Assembly: GCA_023512435.1 (NCBI GenBank)
Contig: JAILZP010000013.1
Location: forward strand, 1-64,000
From: Peptococcaceae bacterium
Lineage (GTDB): Bacteria; Bacillota; Desulfotomaculia; Desulfotomaculales; Desulfocucumaceae
Reading direction: 5' to 3'
Length of the DNA stretch: 64,000 nt
The notes under the pieces were generated by a model. That model was given only the letters and a program-made list of their open reading frames with translations. It ran no database searches and was not told where the DNA came from. Position 1 is the first letter of the stretch, and each line of letters begins with the position of its first letter. Of the stretch, positions 1 to 7,952 are shown one piece after another. The position numbers were made by a program, and so were the translations under genes.

Positions 1-1
1 G

Positions 2-142
2 CGCGCCGCCAGCGACGCCGTCGTCCTGGGGTTGAGGCTGCGCGCCGGCGTCGACCCCGAGGCCTTCGGCCGCCGCTGCGGCCTGGCGCTGGAGGAAGGA
101 GGGGATGCCCTTTTTAAAGCACGGGAAAAGCGTCAGATTTGA
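2..142 (+). pseudogene. HemW-like C-terminal fragment (partial, cut by the window edge)
   Basis: The frame starting at base 2 reads a short peptide with the block LGLRLRAGVDPEAFGRRCG and stops at 140-142. This resembles the C-terminal region of HemW (radical-SAM, coproporphyrinogen-oxidase-like, now seen as a haem chaperone), where LGLR..GVD...F...G is typical. Only the last part can be in this window. The similarity fades near base 100, where the excisionase-like fragment begins in another frame, so the natural HemW C-terminus seems to be lost. The first 104 bases are about 80% G+C by hand count, far above what follows. A deletion junction or an assembly join would both explain this. Confidence 0.45.
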
Positions 143-194
143 CAAAGATGAAGTAAAAAAGTGGCTTGAACGAAAGAACGGCCACAAAAGTTAA
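105..194 (+). pseudogene. Excisionase-family DNA-binding fragment
   Basis: A 29-residue frame, MPFLKHGKSVRFDKDEVKKW and a short basic tail, matches the C-terminal half of helix-turn-helix excisionase domains (pattern: G-P-x-x-K-x-G-(K/R)-S-V-R-F-x-K-x-D-(V/L)-x-x-W). The N-terminal helix-turn-helix half is absent; upstream the frame runs into the HemW-like fragment. It is therefore read as the remnant of a recombination directionality factor or of a small DNA-binding protein. It fits the peptidase gene and the tRNA fragment downstream as the scar of an integrated element. Confidence 0.5.
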
Positions 195-314
195 GGAAGC
201 TGCCTCCACCAAGAGTAACCAGCTTCCTTCTGAACACCCGCCCTGTCCGGGAGGATGCCTGTTTTTATTTTACCTCAGAGGGGCGGAAAAATCAAAACCC
301 TGGAGGTGATTATA

Positions 315-647
315 TTGTCAGTTTATCAAGAATTATTAAAAATCGCGAAACGCCGGCATATACGCGTCATAGAAGAGTCACTTCCGGAGGAGTTGGTTTT
401 TTTCAATGGCATCTTCGCCCACTGCCTAGACATGGACATGATCGTAATAAATAAGGACAAACCATGGAAGGAAAAGGAATTTACATTAGCCCACGAATTA
501 GGGCATTACCAACTTCACCGCTTAACTGTTGACTTAGCCTATTACGAAGCCGACAATGATTACCACAACTTTATCGAGGATGAAGCCAACCGCTTCGCCA
601 ACAGGCTTTTAGCCTTCCTGGCCTGGCGGCTGGAGAGGGGGTTATAG
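315..647 (+). CDS. ImmA/IrrE-family metallopeptidase
   Basis: A 110-residue protein with the zinc motif HELGH at residues 60-64 and a following acidic helix (EDEANRFANRLL, about 88-99) that normally supplies the third zinc ligand. In ICEBs1 the family member ImmA cleaves a phage-like repressor and so releases excision genes. I chose TTG at 315 because a strong Shine-Dalgarno GGAGGTGAT lies at 302-310; the longer frame from 255 lacks one. It is shorter than many ImmA proteins and ends soon after the EANxF helix. No helix-turn-helix repressor partner is visible in this window. The neighbours (excisionase fragment, tRNA-Thr fragment) suggest it is cargo or control from a decayed integrative element. 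Confidence 0.75.
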   Translation: MSVYQELLKIAKRRHIRVIEESLPEELVFFNGIFAHCLDMDMIVINKDKPWKEKEFTLAHELGHYQLHRLTVDLAYYEADNDYHNFIEDEANRFANRLLAFLAWRLERGL

Positions 648-651
648 ATTT

Positions 652-885
652 ATGTCCGTAAAAGTGCAAATTGTTTCTTGGAGGACCGAGCCAACGGTAA
701 GTATTAATCTGGAAAGCGGACTGCCCCAGGATCCTGTACTTTACATACCTGCCTCTATGGCGGGAAACGCCAAGGAAATCAATAAATTAGCCGTTAGAGC
801 AATGCTTAAGTACAAAAGCATGAAAGAGAACATGGCCGCATTTCACGAAAAGGTATTGGCAGGGGATGGACTGGGACCGGATTGA
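652..885 (+). CDS. Hypothetical protein of the element remnant
   Basis: A 77-residue protein starting four bases after the peptidase stop codon, so probably translated with it. I do not recognise a family. It has no membrane segment or signal peptide. A beta-rich N-terminal half (VKVQIVSWRTEPTVSINLES) is followed by a charged helical C-terminal half. A terminator-like hairpin lies 50 bases downstream and would end the two-gene unit. Confidence 0.5.
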   Translation: MSVKVQIVSWRTEPTVSINLESGLPQDPVLYIPASMAGNAKEINKLAVRAMLKYKSMKENMAAFHEKVLAGDGLGPD

Positions 886-934
886 GAAGGATTGATCTTT
901 AAGCCCCCCAGGAAGCCCTGTAGGCCACGTTAAC

Positions 935-973
935 GGCCCCGGTAAAGGTTTTATACCTGCCGGGGCCTTTTCT
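935..973 (+). terminator. Intrinsic terminator of the peptidase unit
   Basis: GGCCCCGG (935-942) pairs with CCGGGGCC (960-967), with further pairing of AGGT/ACCT inside the loop, followed by TTTTCT. It is placed right after the small gene at 652-885. Confidence 0.7.
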
Positions 974-1224
974 CTGTTCCAGGGCCTTCCTGCGCGGCCA
1001 CAGGGCCAGCGAAGGGGTGTTCCTCCGGCAGCGAAACCGCCCCCTGTTTTGGGAGCAGTATGGCCTGCAAACCAGAATGCGCAGGTGATCCCAGTGGGAG
1101 CAGATTGGGAGCAAACATAAAAAAACGGGGGCAAAAACAGCCCATCAGCAACCTGGAAGTAATTAACAAGACCAAGCGGGACAAGGCTTTGCAAACTTCG
1201 CCAAACTATACAAAGGGCCTGTTT
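974..1224. other. Stretch without a recognisable gene
   Basis: No credible coding region is seen between the terminator and the tRNA fragment. The word GGGAGCA occurs three times (about 1050, 1097 and 1108). This is where an integrase gene of a tRNA-targeting element would often end, but no integrase motif survives. Confidence 0.4.
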
Positions 1225-1273
1225 CGCACTCGTAATGCGCAGGCCGCGGGTTCGAATCCCGCCATCAGCTCCA
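1225..1273 (+). repeat. 3' fragment of tRNA-Thr(CGT): probable att site
   Basis: The bases from the anticodon stem to CCA are present. The loop CTCGTAA gives anticodon CGT; the T-arm is GCGGG-TTCGAAT-CCCGC (1246-1262); the acceptor strand CATCAGC is followed by T and CCA. The D-arm and 5' acceptor strand are missing: the bases upstream do not form them, and pairing fails from the outer base of the anticodon stem. A tRNA 3' half ending an element is the classic footprint of tyrosine-recombinase integration into a tRNA gene. The intact tRNA-Thr is not in this window. Confidence 0.8.
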
Positions 1274-1286
1274 GAAAAAGCAGTAA

Positions 1287-1327
1287 TGGCAAGGGTAACA
1301 AAGCTGGGAGCCCTTGCCGTTTTCTTT
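1287..1327 (+). terminator. Intrinsic terminator after the tRNA-Thr fragment
   Basis: GGCAAGGG (1288-1295) pairs with CCCTTGCC (1311-1318), extendable by two pairs, followed by a T-rich tail (TTTTCTTTTC). It was probably the terminator of the tRNA gene before integration. Confidence 0.75.
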
Positions 1328-1385
1328 TCGAGCGTGAAGATTGATTTGAAAATGATTACCATCCGTTAGCGGATTGGGCAGTGAT

Positions 1386-2081
1386 TTATTCGGCAACCGG
1401 GAAATCGTCTGTAACACTGTAAATTCCCCTTTCGCAGTCCGAAAAGTGCCACCACTCGGTCCTTATGGATATAAATCCATGTCTTTTCATTACGTCTTCA
1501 AGGTATGCGGCGTTCGCTCCCTGCACGGGGCTAACGTCCCTGTAATCCCGGTCCGCCCTGGGGCTGAATTCATCAAAGGGGCTGGGCATTTCCAGCTCCT
1601 TGCCGCTGCTGTCGGTGAGGGTGAGGTCAACGGCACACCCCCTTGAATGGTCGGAGGGTTTTTTATAGGGGTTGGCCAAATAGTTGGGGTTGGGGAATGC
1701 TTCCCACATTTTATACTGTACCCTTGGAGGCCGGTAAGCATCCCATATTTTCAGCCGGTAACCCTTTGCGCCCACCTCCCCGGCAGCGGCTTTGAGCTTG
1801 TCGGCGGTGCCCTTGCGCAAGTACGCCTCCGGGATATCGTAAAGCTTTTGCCCGGTGAAGTTTTTGTCCGTGTAGTATACCGGTTCGATTATCACGGAGG
1901 GAATGTACTCGTCAATTTTCACGTAATCGGTTTTTTGCATGGCCTGAAACCGCTTCTGGTCTCCGTTGCTTTCAGGCTTTTCCATGCAGCTGCCGGTTAT
2001 GCCGAGAAACGCGGTTGTTCCAAGCAGCATGATCGTTGAAAACGCGACCCGTAAGAAGATAAGTTTTACTCCTTTTCTCAT
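1386..2081 (-). CDS. D-alanyl-D-alanine dipeptidase, VanX/DdpX type, lipoprotein
   Basis: A 231-residue protein of peptidase family M15D. It cleaves D-Ala-D-Ala, either to recycle wall peptides or, in vancomycin resistance, to remove the drug target. The zinc-site motif SDHSRGCAVDLTL (SxHxxGxAxD) and the C-terminal EWWHF are both present, so it should be active. The N-terminus has a basic start, a hydrophobic stretch and a lipobox ending in ITGSC, so it is predicted to be membrane-anchored outside the cell. No VanH, ligase or VanRS genes are nearby, so cell-wall turnover is more likely than glycopeptide resistance. The gene stands alone and converges on the element scar. Its ribosome-binding site is buried in a hairpin (see 2082-2108). 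Confidence 0.85.
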   Translation of the reverse strand: MRKGVKLIFLRVAFSTIMLLGTTAFLGITGSCMEKPESNGDQKRFQAMQKTDYVKIDEYIPSVIIEPVYYTDKNFTGQKLYDIPEAYLRKGTADKLKAAAGEVGAKGYRLKIWDAYRPPRVQYKMWEAFPNPNYLANPYKKPSDHSRGCAVDLTLTDSSGKELEMPSPFDEFSPRADRDYRDVSPVQGANAAYLEDVMKRHGFISIRTEWWHFSDCERGIYSVTDDFPVAE

Positions 2082-2108
2082 AAAAAAAAACCCCCTTCAT
2101 TCAGGGGG
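2082..2108 (-). promoter_or_regulatory. Terminator-like hairpin covering the ribosome-binding site of the VanX-like gene
   Basis: Read on the minus strand: CCCCC, loop TGAATGAA, GGGGG, nine T, then the ATG start codon. The only Shine-Dalgarno candidate, GAAGGGGG, is the 3' arm of the hairpin. The layout is that of an intrinsic terminator placed directly before a start codon. It could sequester the ribosome site or attenuate transcription; that function is inferred from position only. Confidence 0.5.
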
Positions 2109-2309
2109 TATGTTTATCAGTGACAAGAAGAATTATTCAGGGTTCCGGGATTAAGACGTCCACGACGGCAGATCCGGGATGCGGCGGGGAAATCTGGGTA
2201 TAATATACGGTCAAAACTGGAAAATTTTATTGGCAGGAAAAAGAGGGTTCACGTAGAAATTCATGCCTCTTAGAGTGTTTATACCGAAAAAACTTAGGAG
2301 GACTGTAAA

Positions 2310-3050
2310 TTGAAATATATTACGCCGGCCATAATCATGGCAGCAGGTGGGTTTTTGGGATTGCTGGGCGCATTGATGTTTTGGGGATCAAGGAAGAAAG
2401 GCATGGACAAAAAAGATAAAAAAGCCAATATTTTTGGTTCCGTTTTTCTTTTTGCGGTGGCAATATTTTTTATTTCCGGGGGAGCTTCAATCTGGCTTTC
2501 AACTAAAAAAAGCGACAGTGCCATTGAAAATATCGGGCAGCAGGCCCACAATACCACGGCGCAGGAAGCCGAAGCCCCGGTAAAAGCACAGGAACAGTCG
2601 CAGCAAACCCAGGAGCAGGTGCAGGCGCAACAAATAACGAGAAAACAGGAAGCGGAGAAGGCGGTCAAGTCCTTCACCCAGGTACAGAAAGTTTTTCAAT
2701 ACATTTTAACTTCATGTCAGACCGAAATAAAGGATATCAGCAATGGAGCCATCGACCCCAACAGCTACAGTGATCTCGAAAGACTGAGCCAGCAAAATCT
2801 GGATTTGTTCAGGACGGTTCAGAATATGGATATAGCAAAGCAGTATAATAACCAGAAGCTGATCATGGTGACCGCGGTTTTATATTTGCAGGGTTCCATA
2901 GACAACTTAAAAAGCTACATTGATGATAAAAAAATGAGTAAATTCACAGAAGCTCAGGATTTCCTGCAAGAGGCCATTTTGGCAAATAAACTTGTATCTA
3001 TTGGTGTTTCAAAACAGGCTTTGATTGACGGGTACAACTCATCACAGTAA
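2310..3050 (+). CDS. Membrane protein with Gln-rich coiled-coil region
   Basis: A 246-residue protein of unknown family, translated from TTG with AGGAGG at 2296-2301. Two membrane segments are visible (about residues 6-26 and 42-64), separated by a very basic loop (SRKKGMDKKDKK). A Gln/Glu/Ala-rich linker follows (about 75-115, with QEQSQQTQEQVQAQQ), probably coiled coil. The C-terminal half is mostly helical and soluble. By the positive-inside rule the basic loop is cytoplasmic, which places the C-terminal domain outside. No operon partner is obvious. Confidence 0.6.
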   Translation: MKYITPAIIMAAGGFLGLLGALMFWGSRKKGMDKKDKKANIFGSVFLFAVAIFFISGGASIWLSTKKSDSAIENIGQQAHNTTAQEAEAPVKAQEQSQQTQEQVQAQQITRKQEAEKAVKSFTQVQKVFQYILTSCQTEIKDISNGAIDPNSYSDLERLSQQNLDLFRTVQNMDIAKQYNNQKLIMVTAVLYLQGSIDNLKSYIDDKKMSKFTEAQDFLQEAILANKLVSIGVSKQALIDGYNSSQ

Positions 3051-3103
3051 AGAATAATGATAATCCGGCCGGTGCGGCCATGATTTGTGCGGGATGTGAT
3101 CTG

Positions 3104-3739
3104 ATGAAAACGTTAAAAATTTTTTTTGACAGCGGCGGCCTGGATCTGGAGGCCTGCCTTGACCTCCCGGGCGGGCCGGGTCCGCATCCCGGGGTGGTTC
3201 TCTGCCACCCCCACCCCCTGTACGGCGGAAACATGGATAATAACGTGATCCTGGCAGTGAGCAGGGCCCTCGGCGAAGCCGGGATAGCCGGCATGCGCTT
3301 TAATTTCAGGGGGGTCGGCCGCAGCGGCGGCGCTTATGACAACGGCGCGGGGGAAAGGGAAGATGCCAGGTTTGCGCTGGACTTTCTATCCGGCCGGGAG
3401 GAAATCGACCCGGCCCGGATCGGCGTTATGGGCTATTCCTTTGGCGGAATGGTGGCTATGGCGGCAGCGGAGCGGGCGGGCCAGGTCAGGGCGGTTGCGG
3501 CTGTTTCCCCTGTCATCCCGCCCGGCGGCGCTCTGAGGGAGTTCCCGAAGCCCAAGTTCATAGCCTGCGGCGCGGCGGACGATCTGATTCCTTCCTCGGC
3601 CATCCTGGAGGAATTCGCCAAAATGGCCGAACCCAAGAAAATAGAGGTTGTCCCCGGGGCCGACCATTTTTGGCGGGGACATGAGGATAAGGTGGCCGGC
3701 ATGGCGGCCCGTTTTTTTGTGGAGGCTTTTAAATCCTGA
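3104..3739 (+). CDS. Alpha/beta hydrolase (dienelactone-hydrolase-like)
   Basis: About 211 residues with the alpha/beta-hydrolase layout: CHPHPLYGGNMDN near the N-terminus (oxyanion region), nucleophile elbow GYSFGG, an acidic residue in GAADDLIP, and catalytic His in GADHFW near the end. The HPHP..GG...N motif is typical of a conserved subgroup of small bacterial hydrolases of unknown substrate. I prefer ATG 3104 because GGGATGTGAT precedes it; an earlier ATG at 3080 is in frame. It is probably cytoplasmic, as no signal peptide is visible. The downstream gene converges on it. Confidence 0.8.
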   Translation: MKTLKIFFDSGGLDLEACLDLPGGPGPHPGVVLCHPHPLYGGNMDNNVILAVSRALGEAGIAGMRFNFRGVGRSGGAYDNGAGEREDARFALDFLSGREEIDPARIGVMGYSFGGMVAMAAAERAGQVRAVAAVSPVIPPGGALREFPKPKFIACGAADDLIPSSAILEEFAKMAEPKKIEVVPGADHFWRGHEDKVAGMAARFFVEAFKS

Positions 3740-3741
3740 TC

Positions 3742-4014
3742 TTACAAGCCTCCTTCGAAATCCCCCGGTATAATCAGCCAGGCGATCAGGTACACCAGGA
3801 TCCCGGGGAAGGCTGCGGAAAAGACTGAAAGGGTCACGTATAACAGCCTTACAATGGTGGGGTCCCAGTCGATATACTCGGCGATGCCGCCGCAAACCCC
3901 GGCAATCATGCGATTCCTGCGGGACCGGTAGATCCGCTTAATCTGTCTGGCCAAAGATGAACACTCCCTGCCTGTGTGGATTTGTTCGGGGCGCATGTTT
4001 TTGCTTTTTACCAT
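3742..4014 (-). CDS. PspC-domain membrane protein
   Basis: A 90-residue protein whose C-terminal 60 residues are a PspC domain: the short motif NRMIAGVCGGIAEY, the D-P-T-IVRLLYV pattern and a long hydrophobic segment ending in YLIAWLIIP. In proteobacteria PspC takes part in the phage-shock response. Small Firmicute PspC proteins are common and their roles differ. The first 25 residues may be extra, because an internal start would still give the whole domain. No pspA is nearby. Confidence 0.8.
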   Translation of the reverse strand: MVKSKNMRPEQIHTGRECSSLARQIKRIYRSRRNRMIAGVCGGIAEYIDWDPTIVRLLYVTLSVFSAAFPGILVYLIAWLIIPGDFEGGL

Positions 4015-4147
4015 AACACAAAAACCCGGACCGGTAAACAGTTTTTAGTTTACATAACCGTCCCGGCGGGGAATGGACCCCGGCCGGGCGGTTTTCAATT
4101 TTTTCAGCCGCTGGTTACGGGGCGGGCTGACAAGACCGGCCCGGAAA

Positions 4148-5179
4148 TCAGGGATGTGAAAAGATTTCTCTGGCCACTGACAGGGTGTAGTGAATATCTT
4201 CCGAACTGATATTCAGGTGGGTGACCAGGCGGATCAAATCCGGCCCCATGGCGCCGCACCTGACGCCCCTTTCTTTGAGCAGGTTGACCACCTCCGCGGC
4301 GGTGCGCGGACCAGGCACCCTGACCATGACCATGTTGGTCTGCACCCGTTCCAAATCCACTTTTATCCCCGGCAGTTCGGCCAGTCCCGCGGCCAGAAGG
4401 CGGGCGTTGCGGTGGTCTTCAGCCAGGCGGCCGATGTTCCGCAGGGCTGCCAGGCCGGCCGCGGCCAGAATCCCGGCTTGGCGCATCCCGCCTCCCAGGG
4501 CCTTCCGGTACCTGCGGGCCCTGGCTATGAAATCCCGGTCTCCGGCCAGAATGGACCCCGCCGGGGCTCCCAGGCCCTTGGACAGGCAAAACATTACCGA
4601 GTCGCAGTTTGCGGTAAAATCCCGGACGTCCCTTTCGGCCGCCACCGCGGCGTTGAAAATACGGGCGCCGTCGAGATGGACTATTAAAGATTTCTCCCGG
4701 GCCAGGTTGTATATCCGCTCCATGGTTTCGGGAGGCATTACCGTGCCGCCTCCCCGGTTGAATGTATTTTCCAGGCAGACCAGCCGGGTGGGAGGAAAGT
4801 GGATGTCCTCCGGCCTCAAGGCGTTCAGCAGCAGTTCCTCCCCGCCCCCGTTCATCAGCCCCTCCACCGTTTTTAAAGTGACGCCGGCCCACATGGCCGG
4901 GGCGCCCGCCTCGTAATAACAGATATGGGACTGACTGTCCACGATGGCTTCCTCTCCCCGGCCGGTGTGGGCCAGGATGGCCAGCTGGTTGCCCATGGTT
5001 CCGCTGGGTACGAATAGGGCCGCTTCCTTTCCCACCAGGGCGGCGGCTTCCTCCTGAAGCCTGTTGACGGTGGGATCTTCGCCGTACACATCGTCTCCCA
5101 CCGGGGCCCGGGCCATGGCTTCCCTCATTTCCGGGGAAGGAAGGGTAACTGTGTCGCTGCGCAGATCTACGGTATGGAT
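4148..5179 (-). CDS. ltaE: Low-specificity L-threonine aldolase; apparent non-canonical start
   Basis: PLP-dependent enzyme cleaving threonine/allo-threonine to glycine and acetaldehyde. Family blocks are clear: [49 protein letters not shown] (PLP-lysine), GGGMRQAG. The conserved N-terminal block [14 protein letters not shown] is encoded upstream of the first ATG (5128) in the same frame, and a stop codon lies only a few codons before it. No ATG, GTG or TTG exists in that interval. A Shine-Dalgarno GAGGAG sits nine bases before an ATC at 5179, giving 343 residues, the usual family length. Initiation at ATC is therefore inferred; a sequencing error or a short form from 5128 are alternatives, but the short form would lack conserved residues. 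Confidence 0.8.
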   Translation of the reverse strand: MHTVDLRSDTVTLPSPEMREAMARAPVGDDVYGEDPTVNRLQEEAAALVGKEAALFVPSGTMGNQLAILAHTGRGEEAIVDSQSHICYYEAGAPAMWAGVTLKTVEGLMNGGGEELLLNALRPEDIHFPPTRLVCLENTFNRGGGTVMPPETMERIYNLAREKSLIVHLDGARIFNAAVAAERDVRDFTANCDSVMFCLSKGLGAPAGSILAGDRDFIARARRYRKALGGGMRQAGILAAAGLAALRNIGRLAEDHRNARLLAAGLAELPGIKVDLERVQTNMVMVRVPGPRTAAEVVNLLKERGVRCGAMGPDLIRLVTHLNISSEDIHYTLSVAREIFSHP

Positions 5180-5475
5180 GGCGGATCACTCCTCGCGTTT
5201 AAGGTCCAAAAAATTAAAGCCCCGAAAGGCCTTTTTCAGGCTGTACATTGTGTTTGAACCGCCCCGGGAAGCCCCCTTCCGGCCGGTTTAACCCTTTATA
5301 TCCGCCGGCGTTGTTAATTCTTTCAACCTTCCCCGGGTTGGTTAACTGACTCAATTTTATCTTTATCATAGGCTTGACAGGCTGGAAAGAATATCTGCCG
5401 TCCGGATTCGGTGGACTTTTTCGACCGTCCCGGTATAATGTTATTAGCTTAGGATACGCAGCGGGGTGCAGAAAA

Positions 5476-5757
5476 TTGGTCGTGGGCGTGCTGACTCTGG
5501 AACTCTTTATGGCCGAGGCATCATCTCTGAAAAGCAAGCGGAGGATCCTGAAAAGCCTTTTGGATAAGATGAAATCGCGTTTCAATGTGGCTGTGGCCGA
5601 GGTGGACAAACAGGACCAGTGGCAGCATTCCACCGTTGGGGTGACCTGTGTTTCCAATGACGCCGCCCACGCCCACCAGATGATGTCCTCGGTGGTAAAA
5701 TTCGTCGAGACTTTGGGAACTGTGGAAATACTGGACGTTCAAACCGAGTTGCTTTAA
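5476..5757 (+). CDS. YlxP-like protein (DUF503)
   Basis: 93 residues from TTG 5476, preceded by GGGGTG. The sequence opens with the family signature VGVLTLELFM-EA-SLKSKRR-LKSL, then a small ferredoxin-like fold (VAVAEVDKQDQWQHSTVGV) and ends EILDVQTEL. In Bacillus, ylxP lies in the nusA-infB-rbfA region and is linked to ribosome assembly; here it is alone, so that role is only inferred from family. TATAAT at 5434-5439 is a plausible -10 element, with no good -35. Confidence 0.85.
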   Translation: MVVGVLTLELFMAEASSLKSKRRILKSLLDKMKSRFNVAVAEVDKQDQWQHSTVGVTCVSNDAAHAHQMMSSVVKFVETLGTVEILDVQTELL

Positions 5758-5866
5758 CAACTGAATACAGGAGTCAGAAAACAGGCGTCAGAATGATTCT
5801 GGACCGGGAGTGCTTTTTGAACTAAATTTTGATAGAACAATTGAATAAGTGTCTCATTTTCCGTGC

Positions 5867-6817
5867 CTATATCCCGCGGGGCTTTCTTTTTTCTGCTTCC
5901 CCAATTCCCAATTCCTGCTTCCCAATTCCCGCCTCTTTGGTCCGGGGGTCGGCGCCTTTCAAATCGGCGACCAGCATGCCGGCCAGGATCAGGGCACAGC
6001 CTGCCAGCTGGCGGGGTGAGAGAACTTCCCCGGCCAAAAAGTAGGCTCCAATCCCGGCGAATACCGGTTCCGTGGTGAAAATTACCGCCGTATGGATGGC
6101 CGAGGTAAATTTCTGCGCCTTGTTTTGAATCAGGAAGGCCAGGGAAGTGGCCGGGATTGACGTGATTAGAAACGCCTTCCAGACAGGCCCGGTGATGGTT
6201 GAGGGCGGTGTTTCCAGGGCGATCCCGAACAAGAAACTGATGGCCGAAACGGTTCCGATCTGGATGGCCGTCAGGGGGACGGGGTCCAGGCGGGAGGCGA
6301 ACCTGCCCACCGCAATGATGTGCCCGGCGAAACAGACGGCGCAGAAGAATACCAGCAGGTCCCCATAGTTAAAGATCAGGGTTTGGCTGAGGGAGAGAAG
6401 GGCCAGGCCGGTTGCCGAGCTTAAAACTCCCGCCGTCAGGCTGCCCGAAGGCAGGCGCCTGGAGGAAACGGAGATGAAAAGGGGGACCAGCACCACCGAG
6501 AGGCCGGTGATGAACCCGGCATTGGCCGCCCCGGTGTATTTGAGGCCCATCGTTTGAAAGGCGTAGCCGCCGAACAGGAACAGGCCGATAAAAACCCCGG
6601 CCCCCAGTTCCCGGCGGCTGATTTTAACCAACCGCTTATAATACATCGCCCCAAGGAAAAGGAAGGCGGCGGCGAACCTGAAGGCAAGAAAATAGAAGGG
6701 ACCTATGTCGGCCAGGGCATCCTTGACCGCCACAAAGGTTATCCCCCAGATGAACGCCACACCAAGAAGGGCCAGGTCGGCCTTGTGCTGCCTGATTTTA
6801 TCCTCCTTTGTCCGCAT
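5867..6817 (-). CDS. EamA-family (DMT) transporter, first copy
   Basis: About 316 residues with two EamA repeats and roughly ten membrane segments. The first repeat opens LALLGVAFIWGITFVAVKDAL; the second contains FTSAIHTAVIFTTEPVFAGIGAYFLAGE, the usual signature near the end. The family exports metabolites and amino acids. ATG 6817 has AAGGAG at proper spacing; a start further upstream is in frame but has no site. The last 20 residues are polar and come from a short tandemly repeated stretch (CCCAATTCC units near 5900-5930), so the C-terminus may have been extended by repeat slippage. A second EamA gene lies at 9390. Confidence 0.8.
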   Translation of the reverse strand: MRTKEDKIRQHKADLALLGVAFIWGITFVAVKDALADIGPFYFLAFRFAAAFLFLGAMYYKRLVKISRRELGAGVFIGLFLFGGYAFQTMGLKYTGAANAGFITGLSVVLVPLFISVSSRRLPSGSLTAGVLSSATGLALLSLSQTLIFNYGDLLVFFCAVCFAGHIIAVGRFASRLDPVPLTAIQIGTVSAISFLFGIALETPPSTITGPVWKAFLITSIPATSLAFLIQNKAQKFTSAIHTAVIFTTEPVFAGIGAYFLAGEVLSPRQLAGCALILAGMLVADLKGADPRTKEAGIGKQELGIGEAEKRKPRGI

Positions 6818-7019
6818 AAAAGGCTCCTTTTCCCAACAAAACTTTAAATATTTTCTCACGGGGCCCCGGGGGTGTCAAGCCGGTCATGAAAGGCCATTCA
6901 AAAATAATCCGTAAAAAAATAAATCTAGCAGGAATTTTTCAAGCCGGGTCGAAAGTTTTTCTTTGTCAAAATTTTTGGGTTCGCCCGGAAGATTTTAAAT
7001 TTCGAGGAGGGGGAAATTT

Positions 7020-7856
7020 TTGAAGAAAACGCTGAAACTGATCCTGGTGGGGCTGGTGGTGGCGGCCCTGGCCGTTACCGTTTCCGCCTGCGGCGGCAAA
7101 AAGGAAGCGCCGGCCGAGAAAAAGAGCGAACCGGCGCCGGCGGCCAAGAAAAAGGTTGTCCTGGCCTCGGATACCGCATACGCGCCCTTTGAGTCCCAGG
7201 ATCCCCAGACCGGAAAATATGTTGGTTTCGACATTGATCTGGTGAATGCCATCGCCGAGGTTGCCAATCTTGACATCGAGATCCGCAGCATGAACTTCGA
7301 CGGAATCATCCCGGCACTGGAGACCGCCAGCGTGGACGGCGCCATTTCGGCCATGACCATTACCGATAAACGGAAGCAGTCGGTTAATTTCTCTGTCCCG
7401 TACTACCTGTCCGGCCAGAGCATCGCGGTCCGGGCGGACAACAACGCCATCAAGGGTTGGGACGACCTGAAAGGCAAGAAACTTGGAGTCCAGATTTCCA
7501 CCACCGGGGCTGACGAGGCCCGGAAGGTGCCCAACGCCAAGGTTACCGACTACAACACCATCAACGAGGCCTTCATGGCTCTGAAGAGCGGCGCCGTGGA
7601 CGCGGTGGTCAACGACTATCCCGTCAACGCTTACTTTGTTAAGCAGAGCAAGGACAAGGATGTCAAGCTGGTGGGCGAACTGAGGACCAGCGAGCACTAT
7701 GGTATCGCCTTCCCGAAGAAGAATACCGAACTTCTGGACACCTTCAACAAGGCCCTGAAGACCCTGAAGGACAACGGGAAGTATGCCGAGATTTACAAGA
7801 AGTGGTTCGGCGCGGATCCTCCGGCCTACCTGCCCGGCGAACCTCCCAAACAGTGA
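7020..7856 (+). CDS. Polar amino acid ABC transporter, substrate-binding lipoprotein
   Basis: 278 residues from TTG 7020 with GAGGAGGGG just upstream. The signal peptide ends in the lipobox VSAC-GG, then a Lys/Ala/Pro-rich linker leads to an SBP-family-3 domain (VVLASDTAYAPFE, GKYVGFDIDLVNAIAEVA, MNFDGIIPALETASVDGAIS, AVVNDYPVNAYF). It is anchored outside the membrane and delivers an amino acid, glutamine or cystine type by general similarity, to the permease and ATPase encoded directly downstream. Confidence 0.92.
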   Translation: MKKTLKLILVGLVVAALAVTVSACGGKKEAPAEKKSEPAPAAKKKVVLASDTAYAPFESQDPQTGKYVGFDIDLVNAIAEVANLDIEIRSMNFDGIIPALETASVDGAISAMTITDKRKQSVNFSVPYYLSGQSIAVRADNNAIKGWDDLKGKKLGVQISTTGADEARKVPNAKVTDYNTINEAFMALKSGAVDAVVNDYPVNAYFVKQSKDKDVKLVGELRTSEHYGIAFPKKNTELLDTFNKALKTLKDNGKYAEIYKKWFGADPPAYLPGEPPKQ

Positions 7857-7952
7857 TCACTGCAGGATAACCCAATAATTACATGAGAATATGCGTAACA
7901 CCGCCCGTGTTACGCATATTTAATGTCTGTCCGCATTTTGAGGTGATGTATT

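Noticed and set aside
787-1362. Minus-strand frame of 191 codons over the tRNA-Thr fragment
   Set aside because: It contains the antisense of the tRNA (GGIRTRGLRI), a well-known spurious product, and has no ribosome site.
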